DNA from: Clostridium massiliamazoniense
GTDB lineage: Bacteria; Bacillota; Clostridia; Clostridiales; Clostridiaceae
Assembly: GCF_001403635.1 (NCBI RefSeq)
Contig: NZ_LN879466.1
Span: 186,001-250,000 of the forward strand
Length of the DNA stretch: 64,000 bases
Direction: 5' to 3'
This document shows positions 16,865-25,185 of this stretch, one piece after another; within the stretch, counting starts at the first letter, position 1; the number at the start of each line of letters is the position of its first letter. The notes below the pieces were generated by a model, which was not told the DNA's origin, did no database searches, and saw only the letters and a list, made by a program, of their open reading frames with translations. The translations under genes and the position numbers were made by a program.

Positions 16865-17911
16865 ATGAAAGAAGATATAGATAAGGTTAATAAGGAAAAA
16901 GAGCAAATAGATAAAAAAGCTCCTTACAGCTATGAAGAGTATTGCAGGAGATTTAAAACTTCAAAAAGAGATAATAAGAAAAATTTTAAGATAATATTAT
17001 TACTTATATTTTTGATAGTTATAGGCATATTAATATATTTTTTAATAAATAGCATGAAAGAAACTTCTAATAAAATAGATGAAGATGTACTTGTTATTAA
17101 TGAAAATAGTGAAACACCAGTTTTAAAGGAAGCTTGGGATAAGGGTATTAAGTTAGAACTAAATGAAGTAAATTTAGATGGAAATCATTTAAATATTAAA
17201 ATGATGTTAGATTATAGAAACTTAGATAAGGATTTAATTAATGAGGATGAAAATAAGTTTGAAATATCCACTAAAGGGCATTTTGAAATATTTATTGGGG
17301 ATAGAAAAATGAAAACATTTTCTCCAACTATACAGAGTGTTTTTTTAGATAAGAAAACAGAAATAACTGTAAAGGCAGAAGTTCCTATAAGTGAAATAAA
17401 AGCGCCTATTAGATTAGATTATGTTTGTAATAAATTAGATGTAATTTATTCATCTACTAAAACCTATTCTATAGATGGAAATTGGGGATTTTCATATAAT
17501 ATAAATGATATATCAAACATTGAACAAGGAGATATTTTAAAGGTTAATAAATCTAGCTCTTTAGTTAATGAGAATTTCAATGTTAAAGTTGATGTAGATA
17601 ATATAATTATTAAAGGAGACACAATGGATATTTCCTATATGTATGGGGGAAAGTCAAAAAGAAAAATAAATAATAAATATAGTTTAGAAGTTAAGGTACT
17701 TAATAGTTTTGGTGGAGAAATAGTGAATTTAACTAATAAGTTAAATGATAATGGACAGGTTAAGAGAATAACGTCTTTAAAGGTAGGTAAAGAAACAGAG
17801 AAAATTACATTAGTACCAAGATTAACTGAGAATACTTTTTTTTCAAACTCAAATGTTATTATAGAAGGTGTGCCAATAGAAATAGAATTAAAAAAATTAA
17901 TTAATAAATAG
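16865..17911 (+). CDS. Membrane-anchored protein with extracytoplasmic beta-rich domains
   Basis: The 348-residue product has a charged cytosolic N-terminus (1-40), one TM helix (about 41-61) and a long extracytoplasmic part that seems to hold two immunoglobulin-like beta domains (about 90-205 and 215-345; LKLELNEVNLDGNHLNIKMM and VDVDNIIIKGDTMDISYMYG repeat the same pattern). This topology resembles the DUF4179/DUF5643 anti-sigma-like proteins of Firmicutes, but the cytosolic zinc anti-sigma motif is missing and no sigma factor is adjacent, so I do not assign that role. GGGGGA lies 5-6 nt before the ATG. It is followed at 22 nt by another unknown gene, likely co-transcribed. Confidence 0.65.
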   Translation: MKEDIDKVNKEKEQIDKKAPYSYEEYCRRFKTSKRDNKKNFKIILLLIFLIVIGILIYFLINSMKETSNKIDEDVLVINENSETPVLKEAWDKGIKLELNEVNLDGNHLNIKMMLDYRNLDKDLINEDENKFEISTKGHFEIFIGDRKMKTFSPTIQSVFLDKKTEITVKAEVPISEIKAPIRLDYVCNKLDVIYSSTKTYSIDGNWGFSYNINDISNIEQGDILKVNKSSSLVNENFNVKVDVDNIIIKGDTMDISYMYGGKSKRKINNKYSLEVKVLNSFGGEIVNLTNKLNDNGQVKRITSLKVGKETEKITLVPRLTENTFFSNSNVIIEGVPIEIELKKLINK

Positions 17912-17933
17912 TTGATAATAAGGGTGAGGGGTA

Positions 17934-18248
17934 ATGATTAATTCAAAAAAAGCTTTAGCTACTGTAAGGGTAAAAAATAATAGTAATAAATATATGGATA
18001 AGTTAGGTTTTACTTATGATGGAGTAGGAATTCAATTATTTAATTTAAAAAATCTAGGTATAAAAGAGATTAAGGAAATAGAAATACCAACGGAATATTT
18101 TAGGGATAGAACTATAATAAGAATGTACACAGAAGATGGACGTATATATAGTATTAAAGAGGACGTAAGCAAAAATGAAAATATTACAATTGAGATTTCT
18201 ATAAATGAAATTAAAGAAGATGGAAGTTTAGAATTTGACATATTGTAA
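17934..18248 (+). CDS. Hypothetical cytosolic protein, 104 aa
   Basis: A small soluble protein with alternating beta strands and charged residues and no signal peptide. It starts 22 nt after the membrane-anchored protein and is preceded by GTGAGGGG about 5 nt before the ATG; the shared terminator at 18261 shows a two-gene operon. The product may work with its membrane partner. No family was recognised. Confidence 0.6.
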   Translation: MINSKKALATVRVKNNSNKYMDKLGFTYDGVGIQLFNLKNLGIKEIKEIEIPTEYFRDRTIIRMYTEDGRIYSIKEDVSKNENITIEISINEIKEDGSLEFDIL

Positions 18249-18260
18249 ATTAAAAGGTAA

Positions 18261-18296
18261 GAGGATGTATGGAATTTATAGATACATCCTTTTTCT
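18261..18296 (+). terminator. Rho-independent terminator
   Basis: GGATGTAT/ATACATCC stem and TTTTTC. The stem sequence is close to the GAGGATGTATC stem at the left end of the MITE-like copy at 41.57 kb. Confidence 0.8.
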
Positions 18297-18410
18297 TATA
18301 TAGGTTCATTATTAAGATAAGTAATTTAATAATTTGAGTGATATAATATAAGTATATTTAAGGTTTATATTATATTAAAAGCAATAAAATTTGGCTTAAG
18401 GAGGATTTCT

Positions 18411-19274
18411 ATGAAGAAAAAAACAAAGCTTTTATTAGGGCTTGGATTGATAACAGCTCCAGTAATATATAATGTAATAGATAATAATAGAATAAGGGTT
18501 GTTAGAGAAGAGATATTAATAAAGGATCTACCTGTAGAGTTTGAAAATTTTAAAATACTTCAAATAAGTGATTTGCATTGTAAAAGCTTTGGATATAAAC
18601 AAAAGAGATTACTAAATAAAATAAATTCATTAGATTATGATATTTTAGCATTAACAGGGGACATGGCGAATTATAGATTTACAGATGATATTAAGGAATT
18701 TATATGGATGTTAGATGGAATAGAAAATAAAGAGCATATGTTTTATGTAGCTGGAAACAATGGACCAGTGGCAATAGATAGAGAAAGTAGAAAAAAGACT
18801 AAAATGGGATGCTTTTTAGAGGAAAAAGGTTGTAATATTTTAGAAAAACCTTTTTTAATAGAGAAAAATAATAAGAAAATATGGATTTCAAAATATTTAG
18901 ATAAGGAAGTTTACTATAGTTATGGTTTAGATATAAAAGAAGAGGATTTAAAAATAGCTATATGTCATTATCCTAGGAATAAAAAATTTTTTGAAAGGAT
19001 AGCACATACTAAAATTCCTCATTATGATTTAATATTAGCAGGACATTATCATGGAGGACAATTTAGAATTCCTTTTATGGGAGCTTTTTATGTTCCTGAT
19101 ATAACAGGAGATTGTTTTTTTCCTAGTGAGGAAAAGGTTAGTGGCTTAACTACTTGGGCTGGATATAATCAATATGTATCGAGAGGATTAGGTTCTGGTG
19201 GGAGAATTAAAGAGTTACAATTTAGAACTTTTAATACACCTGAAATAAATTTATTAACATTAAAAAGAAAGTAA
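18411..19274 (+). CDS. Metallophosphoesterase (YkuE-like), with altered GNH motif
   Basis: The 287-residue product has an N-terminal hydrophobic segment (7-23) and the calcineurin-like phosphoesterase motifs ISDLH (D54, H56), TGD (G83, D84), a His in ICHYPRN, and GHYHGGQ near the C-terminus. The third motif, normally GNH(D/E), reads GNNG (115-118), so the usual catalytic His is missing. Membrane-bound relatives hydrolyse phosphodiesters or UDP-lipid intermediates. AAGGAGGA lies 8 nt before the ATG. Monocistronic. It could be a metal-binding but weakly active enzyme. Confidence 0.85.
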   Translation: MKKKTKLLLGLGLITAPVIYNVIDNNRIRVVREEILIKDLPVEFENFKILQISDLHCKSFGYKQKRLLNKINSLDYDILALTGDMANYRFTDDIKEFIWMLDGIENKEHMFYVAGNNGPVAIDRESRKKTKMGCFLEEKGCNILEKPFLIEKNNKKIWISKYLDKEVYYSYGLDIKEEDLKIAICHYPRNKKFFERIAHTKIPHYDLILAGHYHGGQFRIPFMGAFYVPDITGDCFFPSEEKVSGLTTWAGYNQYVSRGLGSGGRIKELQFRTFNTPEINLLTLKRK

Positions 19275-19280
19275 CATAAT

Positions 19281-19320
19281 AAATCAACCTGAGGTATATT
19301 TTATCACAGGTTGATTTTTT
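19281..19320 (+). terminator. Rho-independent terminator
   Basis: AATCAACCTG/CAGGTTGATT stem followed by TTTTC. Confidence 0.85.
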
Positions 19321-19334
19321 CTCGTAGATAAAAG

Positions 19335-19493
19335 TTATTTGCTTTGAGTTGTAGCAGTTGCTGGAGCTTTTGATTTTTGATTTAAAATTTCATTTTTGTT
19401 ATGTATAAACATTCCTATTTCTGCAATGGCAACTATTATACAGATACAAACAACTAATATAATTGATTTTTTCTTAGAATTTGTTGTACTCAA
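19335..19493 (-). CDS. Small single-pass membrane protein, 52 aa
   Basis: A minus-strand frame that begins with TTG; AAGAGGTGA stands about 5-6 nt upstream and no ATG fits. A Lys-rich N-terminus (TTNSKKKS) precedes one TM helix (about 10-30), and the tail is polar (KAPATATTQSK). It overlaps the tail of the convergent metallophosphoesterase terminator region. Plausible small membrane gene; no family known. Confidence 0.5.
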   Translation of the reverse strand: MSTTNSKKKSIILVVCICIIVAIAEIGMFIHNKNEILNQKSKAPATATTQSK

Positions 19494-20141
19494 AAAATCA
19501 CCTCTTAAGTTTATTTTTATTATATTATTTATTTTTAAAATACAATTTATCTGATAATTAGTATTTGTAATATTCCACTTTTTTATAAATTAGAGATAAA
19601 CAGACACTAATCTCAGTTTATGCTAATAAAATAAGAATCAATTTAAATAGAATCTTTATAAAAATCTTGATTATTGATTTAATTATTTTTATCTTAGTAA
19701 GTTTAAAAGTTAAATAATATTAAAATTAGAGAACTAGAATGCTAAATCCTCCTAATTTATATTAATATATTAATGGATTAATGAGATAAAATCAAAGGAT
19801 ATATAAGGAATTAATTACCTGAAGTCACTAATAAACTTAAATATAGGAGAAAATATTATAGATTACTATGGAATTTATTCTAGAAATGAAGATGTATTTA
19901 TAAAAAGTTTTATTAAAATATATATAAATTATGGTATTAAATAAGAAAAAGGTGAATTAAAATTCATAGTAATTTCATATAAAGTTTTTTTTAAATACAC
20001 CTTATCATATTAAAATGTAGTAAATAATTAAAATAAATTTCAAGTTATACTTAGAAAAAGAGGATTAAGATGCAATAAAGATAAGATTTATTTGTTTCTT
20101 TTAAATTCTCTTTTTAATATATTAAGCTACGGAGAAATTGT
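19494..20141. other. AT-rich gap with a possible coding remnant
   Basis: No complete gene was seen. At about 19817-19944 a frame without a standard start reads LKSLINLNIGENIIDYYGIY and onward to a TAA; its composition is protein-like and it may be a broken gene. A CCTGAAGTCACTAATAAAC segment at its start weakly recalls the flank of repeat copy C. Confidence 0.3.
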
Positions 20142-20297
20142 ATGAATATTAAGGATGAAAAGAAAATTAAAAATGTAGAATCTAGTGAAAAGAAATTACA
20201 GCAAGGCAGTAGACAAGAGCATTCAGCAGCTTCTTTTTCCATTGCAGAAAAAATATTTATTCTTTCAATGAGAGAAAAGATAAGTAACTATAATTGA
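20142..20297 (+). CDS. Small hydrophilic protein, 51 aa
   Basis: The ATG follows GGAGAAATTGT and opens a 51-codon frame (start MNIKDEKKIKNVESSEKKLQ). The product is charged, Lys/Glu/Gln-rich and probably cytosolic. A strong terminator starts 4 nt after the stop. The matched site, frame and terminator support a real small gene. No family was recognised. Confidence 0.55.
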   Translation: MNIKDEKKIKNVESSEKKLQQGSRQEHSAASFSIAEKIFILSMREKISNYN

Positions 20298-20301
20298 TAT
20301 A

Positions 20302-20356
20302 AAAAAAGGACTTAATTCAGTAAAAGAAAAATTTTATTTGGATTAAGTCCTTTTTT
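20302..20356 (+). terminator. Rho-independent terminator
   Basis: AAAAAAGGACTTAAT/ATTAAGTCCTTTTTT. The 5' arm GGACTTAATTCAG is close to the left end of the 130-nt repeat family. Confidence 0.85.
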
Positions 20357-21233
20357 GGGGTTAAAAAATACTTAAATTTAGCCTTTTTTTCTTCAATTTT
20401 TATACAAATTACAGCTTTTTAAAAAAAATTAGGTATTTTAAGATATATAATAAAGGCTATTATTAAAAGTGTAGAAAATAAATTGAATTATTAATAAATT
20501 AATATATCAAAAATTTTATGAAGGTAAAAATTTAAGAAGAAAAATTAAAAGAAAATGCTTCAAAAAAGCCAATTGAACTATAGGAAAAAAATGTTTTTTT
20601 AATAATATTATGATTTTGTTAAAAAAGTATGATAAAATGTATAAATATTAATTAGTTGTTAATGAAAAATATTAATTTTAATTTTTAGGTGCTTATAATA
20701 ATATCGAGTTTCAATATTGAAATTTATAAAAAAAAAGAATTTTATTATTAATTTTAATAATAATTTTTCCTTTTACTGTGATTATAGAAAAATTTATAAT
20801 ATGCAATTTTATGGAAAATAATTTACAATTTCTTTAAAAAAGTAGTTTAATTAACAAAAATAATTTTAAATTACCTTTTGATTTTGAATTTATTAACATA
20901 TTTTTATCTTATTATTATGATTTTTCAATAAAAAAACCTTTTTTTTGAAAATATATAGGATATAGCTTTTTTGATTTAATAAATTAAAGTGGCTATTCTA
21001 TAGATGTGCCGCAAAACAAATAAAAAACGGCGAAAAAATTAAGAATTTAATAAATAAAAAATACTTTTTATTTATAAAAATTAATTTAAACTGTATTTTT
21101 ATTAACTTTAAATTTATTAATATAAATTATTATTTAAAATATATAATAATTTAAAGTTAATAAAGGGCGGAAATAACATTAATTTTTCAAAGTAATAAGG
21201 TTAAAAATAATAAGACAGAGGAGGAGATATATT
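20357..21233. other. AT-rich leader/promoter region of the arginase operon
   Basis: About 880 bp with no credible gene. It is extremely AT-rich with many A- and T-tracts, and contains a short GCCG/CGGC hairpin near 21008-21034. Promoters for the arginase genes are expected here, and the region's length suggests regulation, but I cannot mark a certain promoter or ArgR box. Confidence 0.4.
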
Positions 21234-22136
21234 ATGAATATTAATATATTAGGAGTGCCACTATACTATGGATGTGACAGATATGGAGTTCAATTTGGTC
21301 CAGAAAAATTAAGAGAAAAGGGATTAGTTGATATATTTAGAAACGAAGGTCACAAAGTTTATGATTTAGGAAACCTTTATGTGAAAGAAGTAACTGCTTT
21401 TGAAAAATATGAAGTTGGAACAACAATGAAGTATTTATCTCCAGTTGTTAACACTAATAACAACTTAGCACAATCAGTATATTCAACAATTAAAGCTGGA
21501 AACTTCCCATTTTCAGTAGGAGGAGACCATGCAATGGGTCTTGGAACACTAGCAGGAGCTGCTAAAGCTTTTGGAGAAGACTACGGAGTAGTTTGGATAG
21601 ATGCACATGGTGATATAAACACAGAAGCATCAAGCCCATCAGGAAATACTCATGGAATGCCACTTGGAGCATCAATGGGATTTGGAAGCGATAAATTAAA
21701 AAATATATTCTTTGAAGGCAAAAAAGTTGATCCAAGCAAGGTATTCTTAATTTGTCAAAGAGATCTTGATGAAGGTGAAGTTGAATTAATAAAAGAATAC
21801 AACATTAATTTATGGACAAGTGCTGACATAAAGGAAAAAGGTATGGAAGCAATAATGAAAGAAGTAATTGCTAAAATGGAAGGAACTAAAGTTAATAACT
21901 TCCATATAAGCTTTGATATTGACTGTATGGATGCAAGCTTAGTTCCAGGAACAGGTACACCAGTAGATAACGGAATATCAGTTGAAGATGCAGAATTTAT
22001 GTTAGAGCAATTATTCAAAACTGGAAAAATAAAAGCTATGGATTTTGCTGAGTATAATCCAGGATTAGAATACAATAAAACAACTGATAGTTGTATAAAA
22101 GTATTAAATCATTTAGCTAAAAACTGTATGAAATAA
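21234..22136 (+). CDS. rocF: Arginase, copy 1
   Basis: The 300-residue ureohydrolase hydrolyses L-arginine to L-ornithine and urea with two Mn ions. Ligands are all present: H99 (GGDH), D123, H125, D127 (DAHGD), D228 and D230 (SFDIDCMD). The arginase-specific substrate loop INTEASSPSGNTHGMPL (N129, S136, N138, catalytic-type H140) separates it from agmatinase and formimidoylglutamase. The C-terminal PGTGTPV is typical. GAGGAGGA precedes the ATG. It is followed at 85 bp by a close paralogue and then by an ArcD-like antiporter, making an arginine-use operon likely. Gene symbol by analogy with bacterial arginases. Confidence 0.92.
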   Translation: MNINILGVPLYYGCDRYGVQFGPEKLREKGLVDIFRNEGHKVYDLGNLYVKEVTAFEKYEVGTTMKYLSPVVNTNNNLAQSVYSTIKAGNFPFSVGGDHAMGLGTLAGAAKAFGEDYGVVWIDAHGDINTEASSPSGNTHGMPLGASMGFGSDKLKNIFFEGKKVDPSKVFLICQRDLDEGEVELIKEYNINLWTSADIKEKGMEAIMKEVIAKMEGTKVNNFHISFDIDCMDASLVPGTGTPVDNGISVEDAEFMLEQLFKTGKIKAMDFAEYNPGLEYNKTTDSCIKVLNHLAKNCMK

Positions 22137-22221
22137 TTGAAATATAGAAAATTTAAACAAGTACGTTAAGGAAACATTAAAGATAAAATTCACTTTTTTA
22201 ATTTGCAGGAGGTAATTTACT

Positions 22222-23130
22222 ATGAAAATGAATATAGTAGGAATTCCATTACATTATGGATGTGATAGATTCGGAGTAGAAAAGGGACCAAATAAACTAA
22301 GAGAAAACGGATTAATTGAAATATTTGAAAAGAATGGAAATGAAGTTTATGATTTAGGTAACTTAATTGTTCCTGAAAGACCAGCTTCAGAAAAATATGA
22401 AGAAGGAACTCATATGAAATGGGTAACTCCAATTGTAAAATGTAATGAAGAATTAGCAGAAGTAGTTTATTCTTCACATAAAGCAGGAGCTTTTCCATTT
22501 TCAGTAGGTGGAGACCATGCAATGGGACTTGGAACAGTAGCAGGATCATCTAAAGCTTTCGGAGAAGACTTTGGAGTAGTTTGGATAGACGCACATGGAG
22601 ATATAAATACAGAAGAATCAAGTCCATCAGGTAATATTCATGGTATGCCATTAGCATCATCAATGGGATTTGGAAGTGAAAGACTTAAAAATATATTCTT
22701 TGAAGGTAAAAAAGTTGATCCAAGTAAAGTATTCTTAATTTGTCAAAGAGATTTAGATCCAGGCGAAGTTGATATGATAAAAGAATACAATATAAACTAC
22801 TGGTCAAGTGCTGATATAAGAGAAAGAGGCATGGATGTAATTATGAAGGAAGTAGTTGCAAGAATGGAGAAAGTAGGGGTTAACAACTTCCATTTAAGTT
22901 TTGATATAGACTCTATGGATGCGAACTTAGTTCCAGGAACAGGTACTCCAGTATATGATGGAATAAATGTGCATGATACAGAATATATGTTACAACAATT
23001 ATTCAAAACAGGAAAAATAAAAGCTATGGATTTCTCAGAATATAATCCAGGACTTGAATATACAGTAACTACAGATAACTGTATTAAAATATTAAATGCT
23101 GTATCAAGATGTTTAGCAGAGATTAAGTAG
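22222..23130 (+). CDS. Arginase, copy 2
   Basis: The 302-residue paralogue of the preceding gene is alike over its full length and keeps every Mn ligand (GGDH, DAHGD, SFDIDSMD) and the loop NTEESSPSGNIHGMPL. The N-terminal third (residues about 35-75) differs most, with a WVTPIVKCNEELAEVVY segment, so substrate use or regulation may have shifted. It is preceded by GCAGGAGG about 10 nt before the ATG. The 85-bp spacer has no terminator, so both are probably on one mRNA. The pair arose by tandem duplication; whether the second copy has the same specificity is open. Confidence 0.9.
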   Translation: MKMNIVGIPLHYGCDRFGVEKGPNKLRENGLIEIFEKNGNEVYDLGNLIVPERPASEKYEEGTHMKWVTPIVKCNEELAEVVYSSHKAGAFPFSVGGDHAMGLGTVAGSSKAFGEDFGVVWIDAHGDINTEESSPSGNIHGMPLASSMGFGSERLKNIFFEGKKVDPSKVFLICQRDLDPGEVDMIKEYNINYWSSADIRERGMDVIMKEVVARMEKVGVNNFHLSFDIDSMDANLVPGTGTPVYDGINVHDTEYMLQQLFKTGKIKAMDFSEYNPGLEYTVTTDNCIKILNAVSRCLAEIK

Positions 23131-23153
23131 TTTTTACTAATTAAATCTTATAA

Positions 23154-23198
23154 ATGTTATTAAGCTTAGGTTTTCTACTTAAGCTTAATAACAATTTT
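23154..23198 (+). terminator. Terminator-like hairpin after the arginases
   Basis: TGTTATTAAGCTTA/TAAGCTTAATAACA stem with a short TTTT tail. The tail is weak, so it may attenuate rather than fully stop transcription into the antiporter gene. Confidence 0.6.
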
Positions 23199-23362
23199 AA
23201 AAAGCTTTTAAAAGAAATAGTTTAAAAAATATTTATTTATAGAATAAAAAGATTTATATCTTAAATCCGCGAAATAATAGCAATTAAAAATAGTTTATTT
23301 TAGAATTTATCCTATTTAAAAAAAGCTTTTACATGTACAAAAGATTAGAGGAGGATAACTCA

Positions 23363-24778
23363 ATGGAAAAGAAAGTGGGACTTATTGGACTTATTGCGCT
23401 TGTTGTAGGCTCAATGATTGGTGGAGGTATATTCCAATTACCTTCAGAGATGGCTCAAGCAGGTGGTCCTATAGCAGCAATGATTGCTTGGGTAATTACT
23501 GGTATAGGTATGTTTTTCTTAGGAAAAGTATTCCAAATACTTAATGAAAAAAGACCTGATTTATCAGGAGGGATATATACATATGCTAGAGAAGGATTTG
23601 GTAAATATGTAGGATTTAACTCTGCTTGGGGATATTGGTTAAGCCAAACTTTAGGGAATGTATCCTATGCAGTACTATTTATATATGCCCTTAAATCATT
23701 TTTCCCTGAAATGGGTGGTGTTGATAGCTGGACTGGTTTAATAATTGCTACAATAATGATTTGGGGAGCAATAGTAATATTAGTTAAAAGTATGGCTGTT
23801 GCAGAAAAATTAAATACTATAGCAACTGTATGTAAAATATTACCAGTTATTATGGCTATAATTTTATTAATTATTTCATTTAAGTTACACATATTTACAT
23901 CAGACCTTTGGGCAGCAAATACAGCTTTACAAGGTGGACAAAACTTAGGTGGAATTGGAACACAAGTTCAAAATGGATTATTACAAACTGTATGGGTATT
24001 CATTGGTATAGAAAGTGCAGTTGTTATATCAGGTAGAGCTAAAAAAGCTAGTGATGTTGGTAAGGCTACAATTATCGGTTACCTATTCACATTTATCTGT
24101 TATGTATTAATAGTTCTTTTAAGCTTTGGTGCTCTTCCACAAGATACTTTAATAAACTTACAAAACCCAGCTTTAGGTGGAGTTTTACAAAAAACTTGGG
24201 GTACATGGGCTGCAGTTATCATTAACTTAGGTGTTCTTATATCAGTTGCTGGTGCTTGGATTGCATGGACAATTATTAATGCAGAGGTTCCAATGACTGT
24301 TGCTCAAGATAAGGTGTTCCCTAAAGGTCTTGCAAAAACAGTTAAGAGCGGAGCTGCTATAAACTCATTAATTCTTAATGGTGTAATAATGGAAATTGGT
24401 TTCATATTTGCTATGTTTGCAAGTAATGCATTTACAGCTATTACCAATATAGCAACTGCAATGGTTCTTTTACCTTATATACTTTCAGCTGCATTCTTAA
24501 TCAAATTATGCTGGAAAGAAGAAAAAAGATCATGGGCTCCAATTATTTACTCAGTTATAAGTATGTTATTTGCACTTTATGCATTATCAACTTCAGGAAT
24601 AACAGGTATATTAGAATTGTTTATATTATATGCTTTTGGTTGGATATTTGTATTCATCAGAGCAAAAGAACAAAAGAACAAAATGTTCGATACAAAATGG
24701 GAATTAGGCCTATGTATAGGTATAATGGTAATAGCTTGTTGTGCTATAGCATATCTTGTTGTACCAATGATTAAATAA
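23363..24778 (+). CDS. Arginine/ornithine antiporter (APC family, ArcD-like)
   Basis: The 471-residue product has about 12-13 TM helices and the APC/ArcD N-terminus GLIALVVGSMIGGGIFQLPSEMA, with the Gly-rich GSMIGGG in TM1 that binds the amino-acid backbone. In this family an electroneutral arginine-ornithine exchange supplies substrate and removes product. Placed behind two arginases, it would import arginine and export the ornithine they make, leaving urea as waste. The ATG at 23363 follows AGAGGAGGA; an ATG at 23333 is in frame but overlaps the site. It could also accept lysine or another basic amino acid. Confidence 0.85.
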   Translation: MEKKVGLIGLIALVVGSMIGGGIFQLPSEMAQAGGPIAAMIAWVITGIGMFFLGKVFQILNEKRPDLSGGIYTYAREGFGKYVGFNSAWGYWLSQTLGNVSYAVLFIYALKSFFPEMGGVDSWTGLIIATIMIWGAIVILVKSMAVAEKLNTIATVCKILPVIMAIILLIISFKLHIFTSDLWAANTALQGGQNLGGIGTQVQNGLLQTVWVFIGIESAVVISGRAKKASDVGKATIIGYLFTFICYVLIVLLSFGALPQDTLINLQNPALGGVLQKTWGTWAAVIINLGVLISVAGAWIAWTIINAEVPMTVAQDKVFPKGLAKTVKSGAAINSLILNGVIMEIGFIFAMFASNAFTAITNIATAMVLLPYILSAAFLIKLCWKEEKRSWAPIIYSVISMLFALYALSTSGITGILELFILYAFGWIFVFIRAKEQKNKMFDTKWELGLCIGIMVIACCAIAYLVVPMIK

Positions 24779-24880
24779 ATTATATTTTACGATAGTAAAA
24801 TTATAAATGTAACTAGAGAAAAGATTCTATTGATTTAGAAGATTATAACTTTAAATATTATTTTAGTAATATTTATTTTG

Positions 24881-24911
24881 AGGTTCTAGTTCTACTAGAA
24901 CCTTTTTAGCT
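24881..24911 (+). terminator. Rho-independent terminator
   Basis: AGGTTCTAG/CTAGAACCT stem with a 5-nt loop and TTTTTAG tail. Confidence 0.85.
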
Positions 24912-24952
24912 ATTGTAAGAAATTTCAATTACATTTTAAATAAATTAATTAG

Positions 24953-25087
24953 TTTACATAAACTAAGGATTAATTCGGGTAGAGTGTTGACGCTAGCTGG
25001 ATTTTAGTGGAGGTTATCAAGGATATGTGTCTGTTTAGCTTTAGGTTATAGGAGAGTAGAGTGTTACAGATACTGGCCATCAGATAA
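24953..25087 (+). repeat. 130-nt structured repeat, copy D (diverged)
   Basis: It begins CATAAACTAAGGATTAATTC and ends TACTGGCCATCAGATAAATA. The hairpin bases have drifted more than in other copies, with part of stem 1 mispaired. It is placed between the antiporter terminator and the lysP-like gene. Confidence 0.65.
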
Positions 25088-25185
25088 ATAATATTTTAAA
25101 AACATTATGGAGTTTTAAATCATAATTATCAAATTTACTTTAAGGAGTAATAGTTATGGTTAAATATCTAACAGGAGGAATAAAA

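Noticed and set aside
20357-21233. ArgR boxes before the arginase genes
   Set aside because: The region is so AT-rich that many partial matches arise by chance; none was convincing.
21234-23130. Agmatinase or formimidoylglutamase for the two ureohydrolases
   Set aside because: The substrate loop with NT-x3-S-PSGN-x-HGMPL is that of arginases; agmatinases lack it.
24508-24774. 88-residue frame inside the antiporter gene
   Set aside because: It overlaps a clearly coding frame and has no expression signal of its own.
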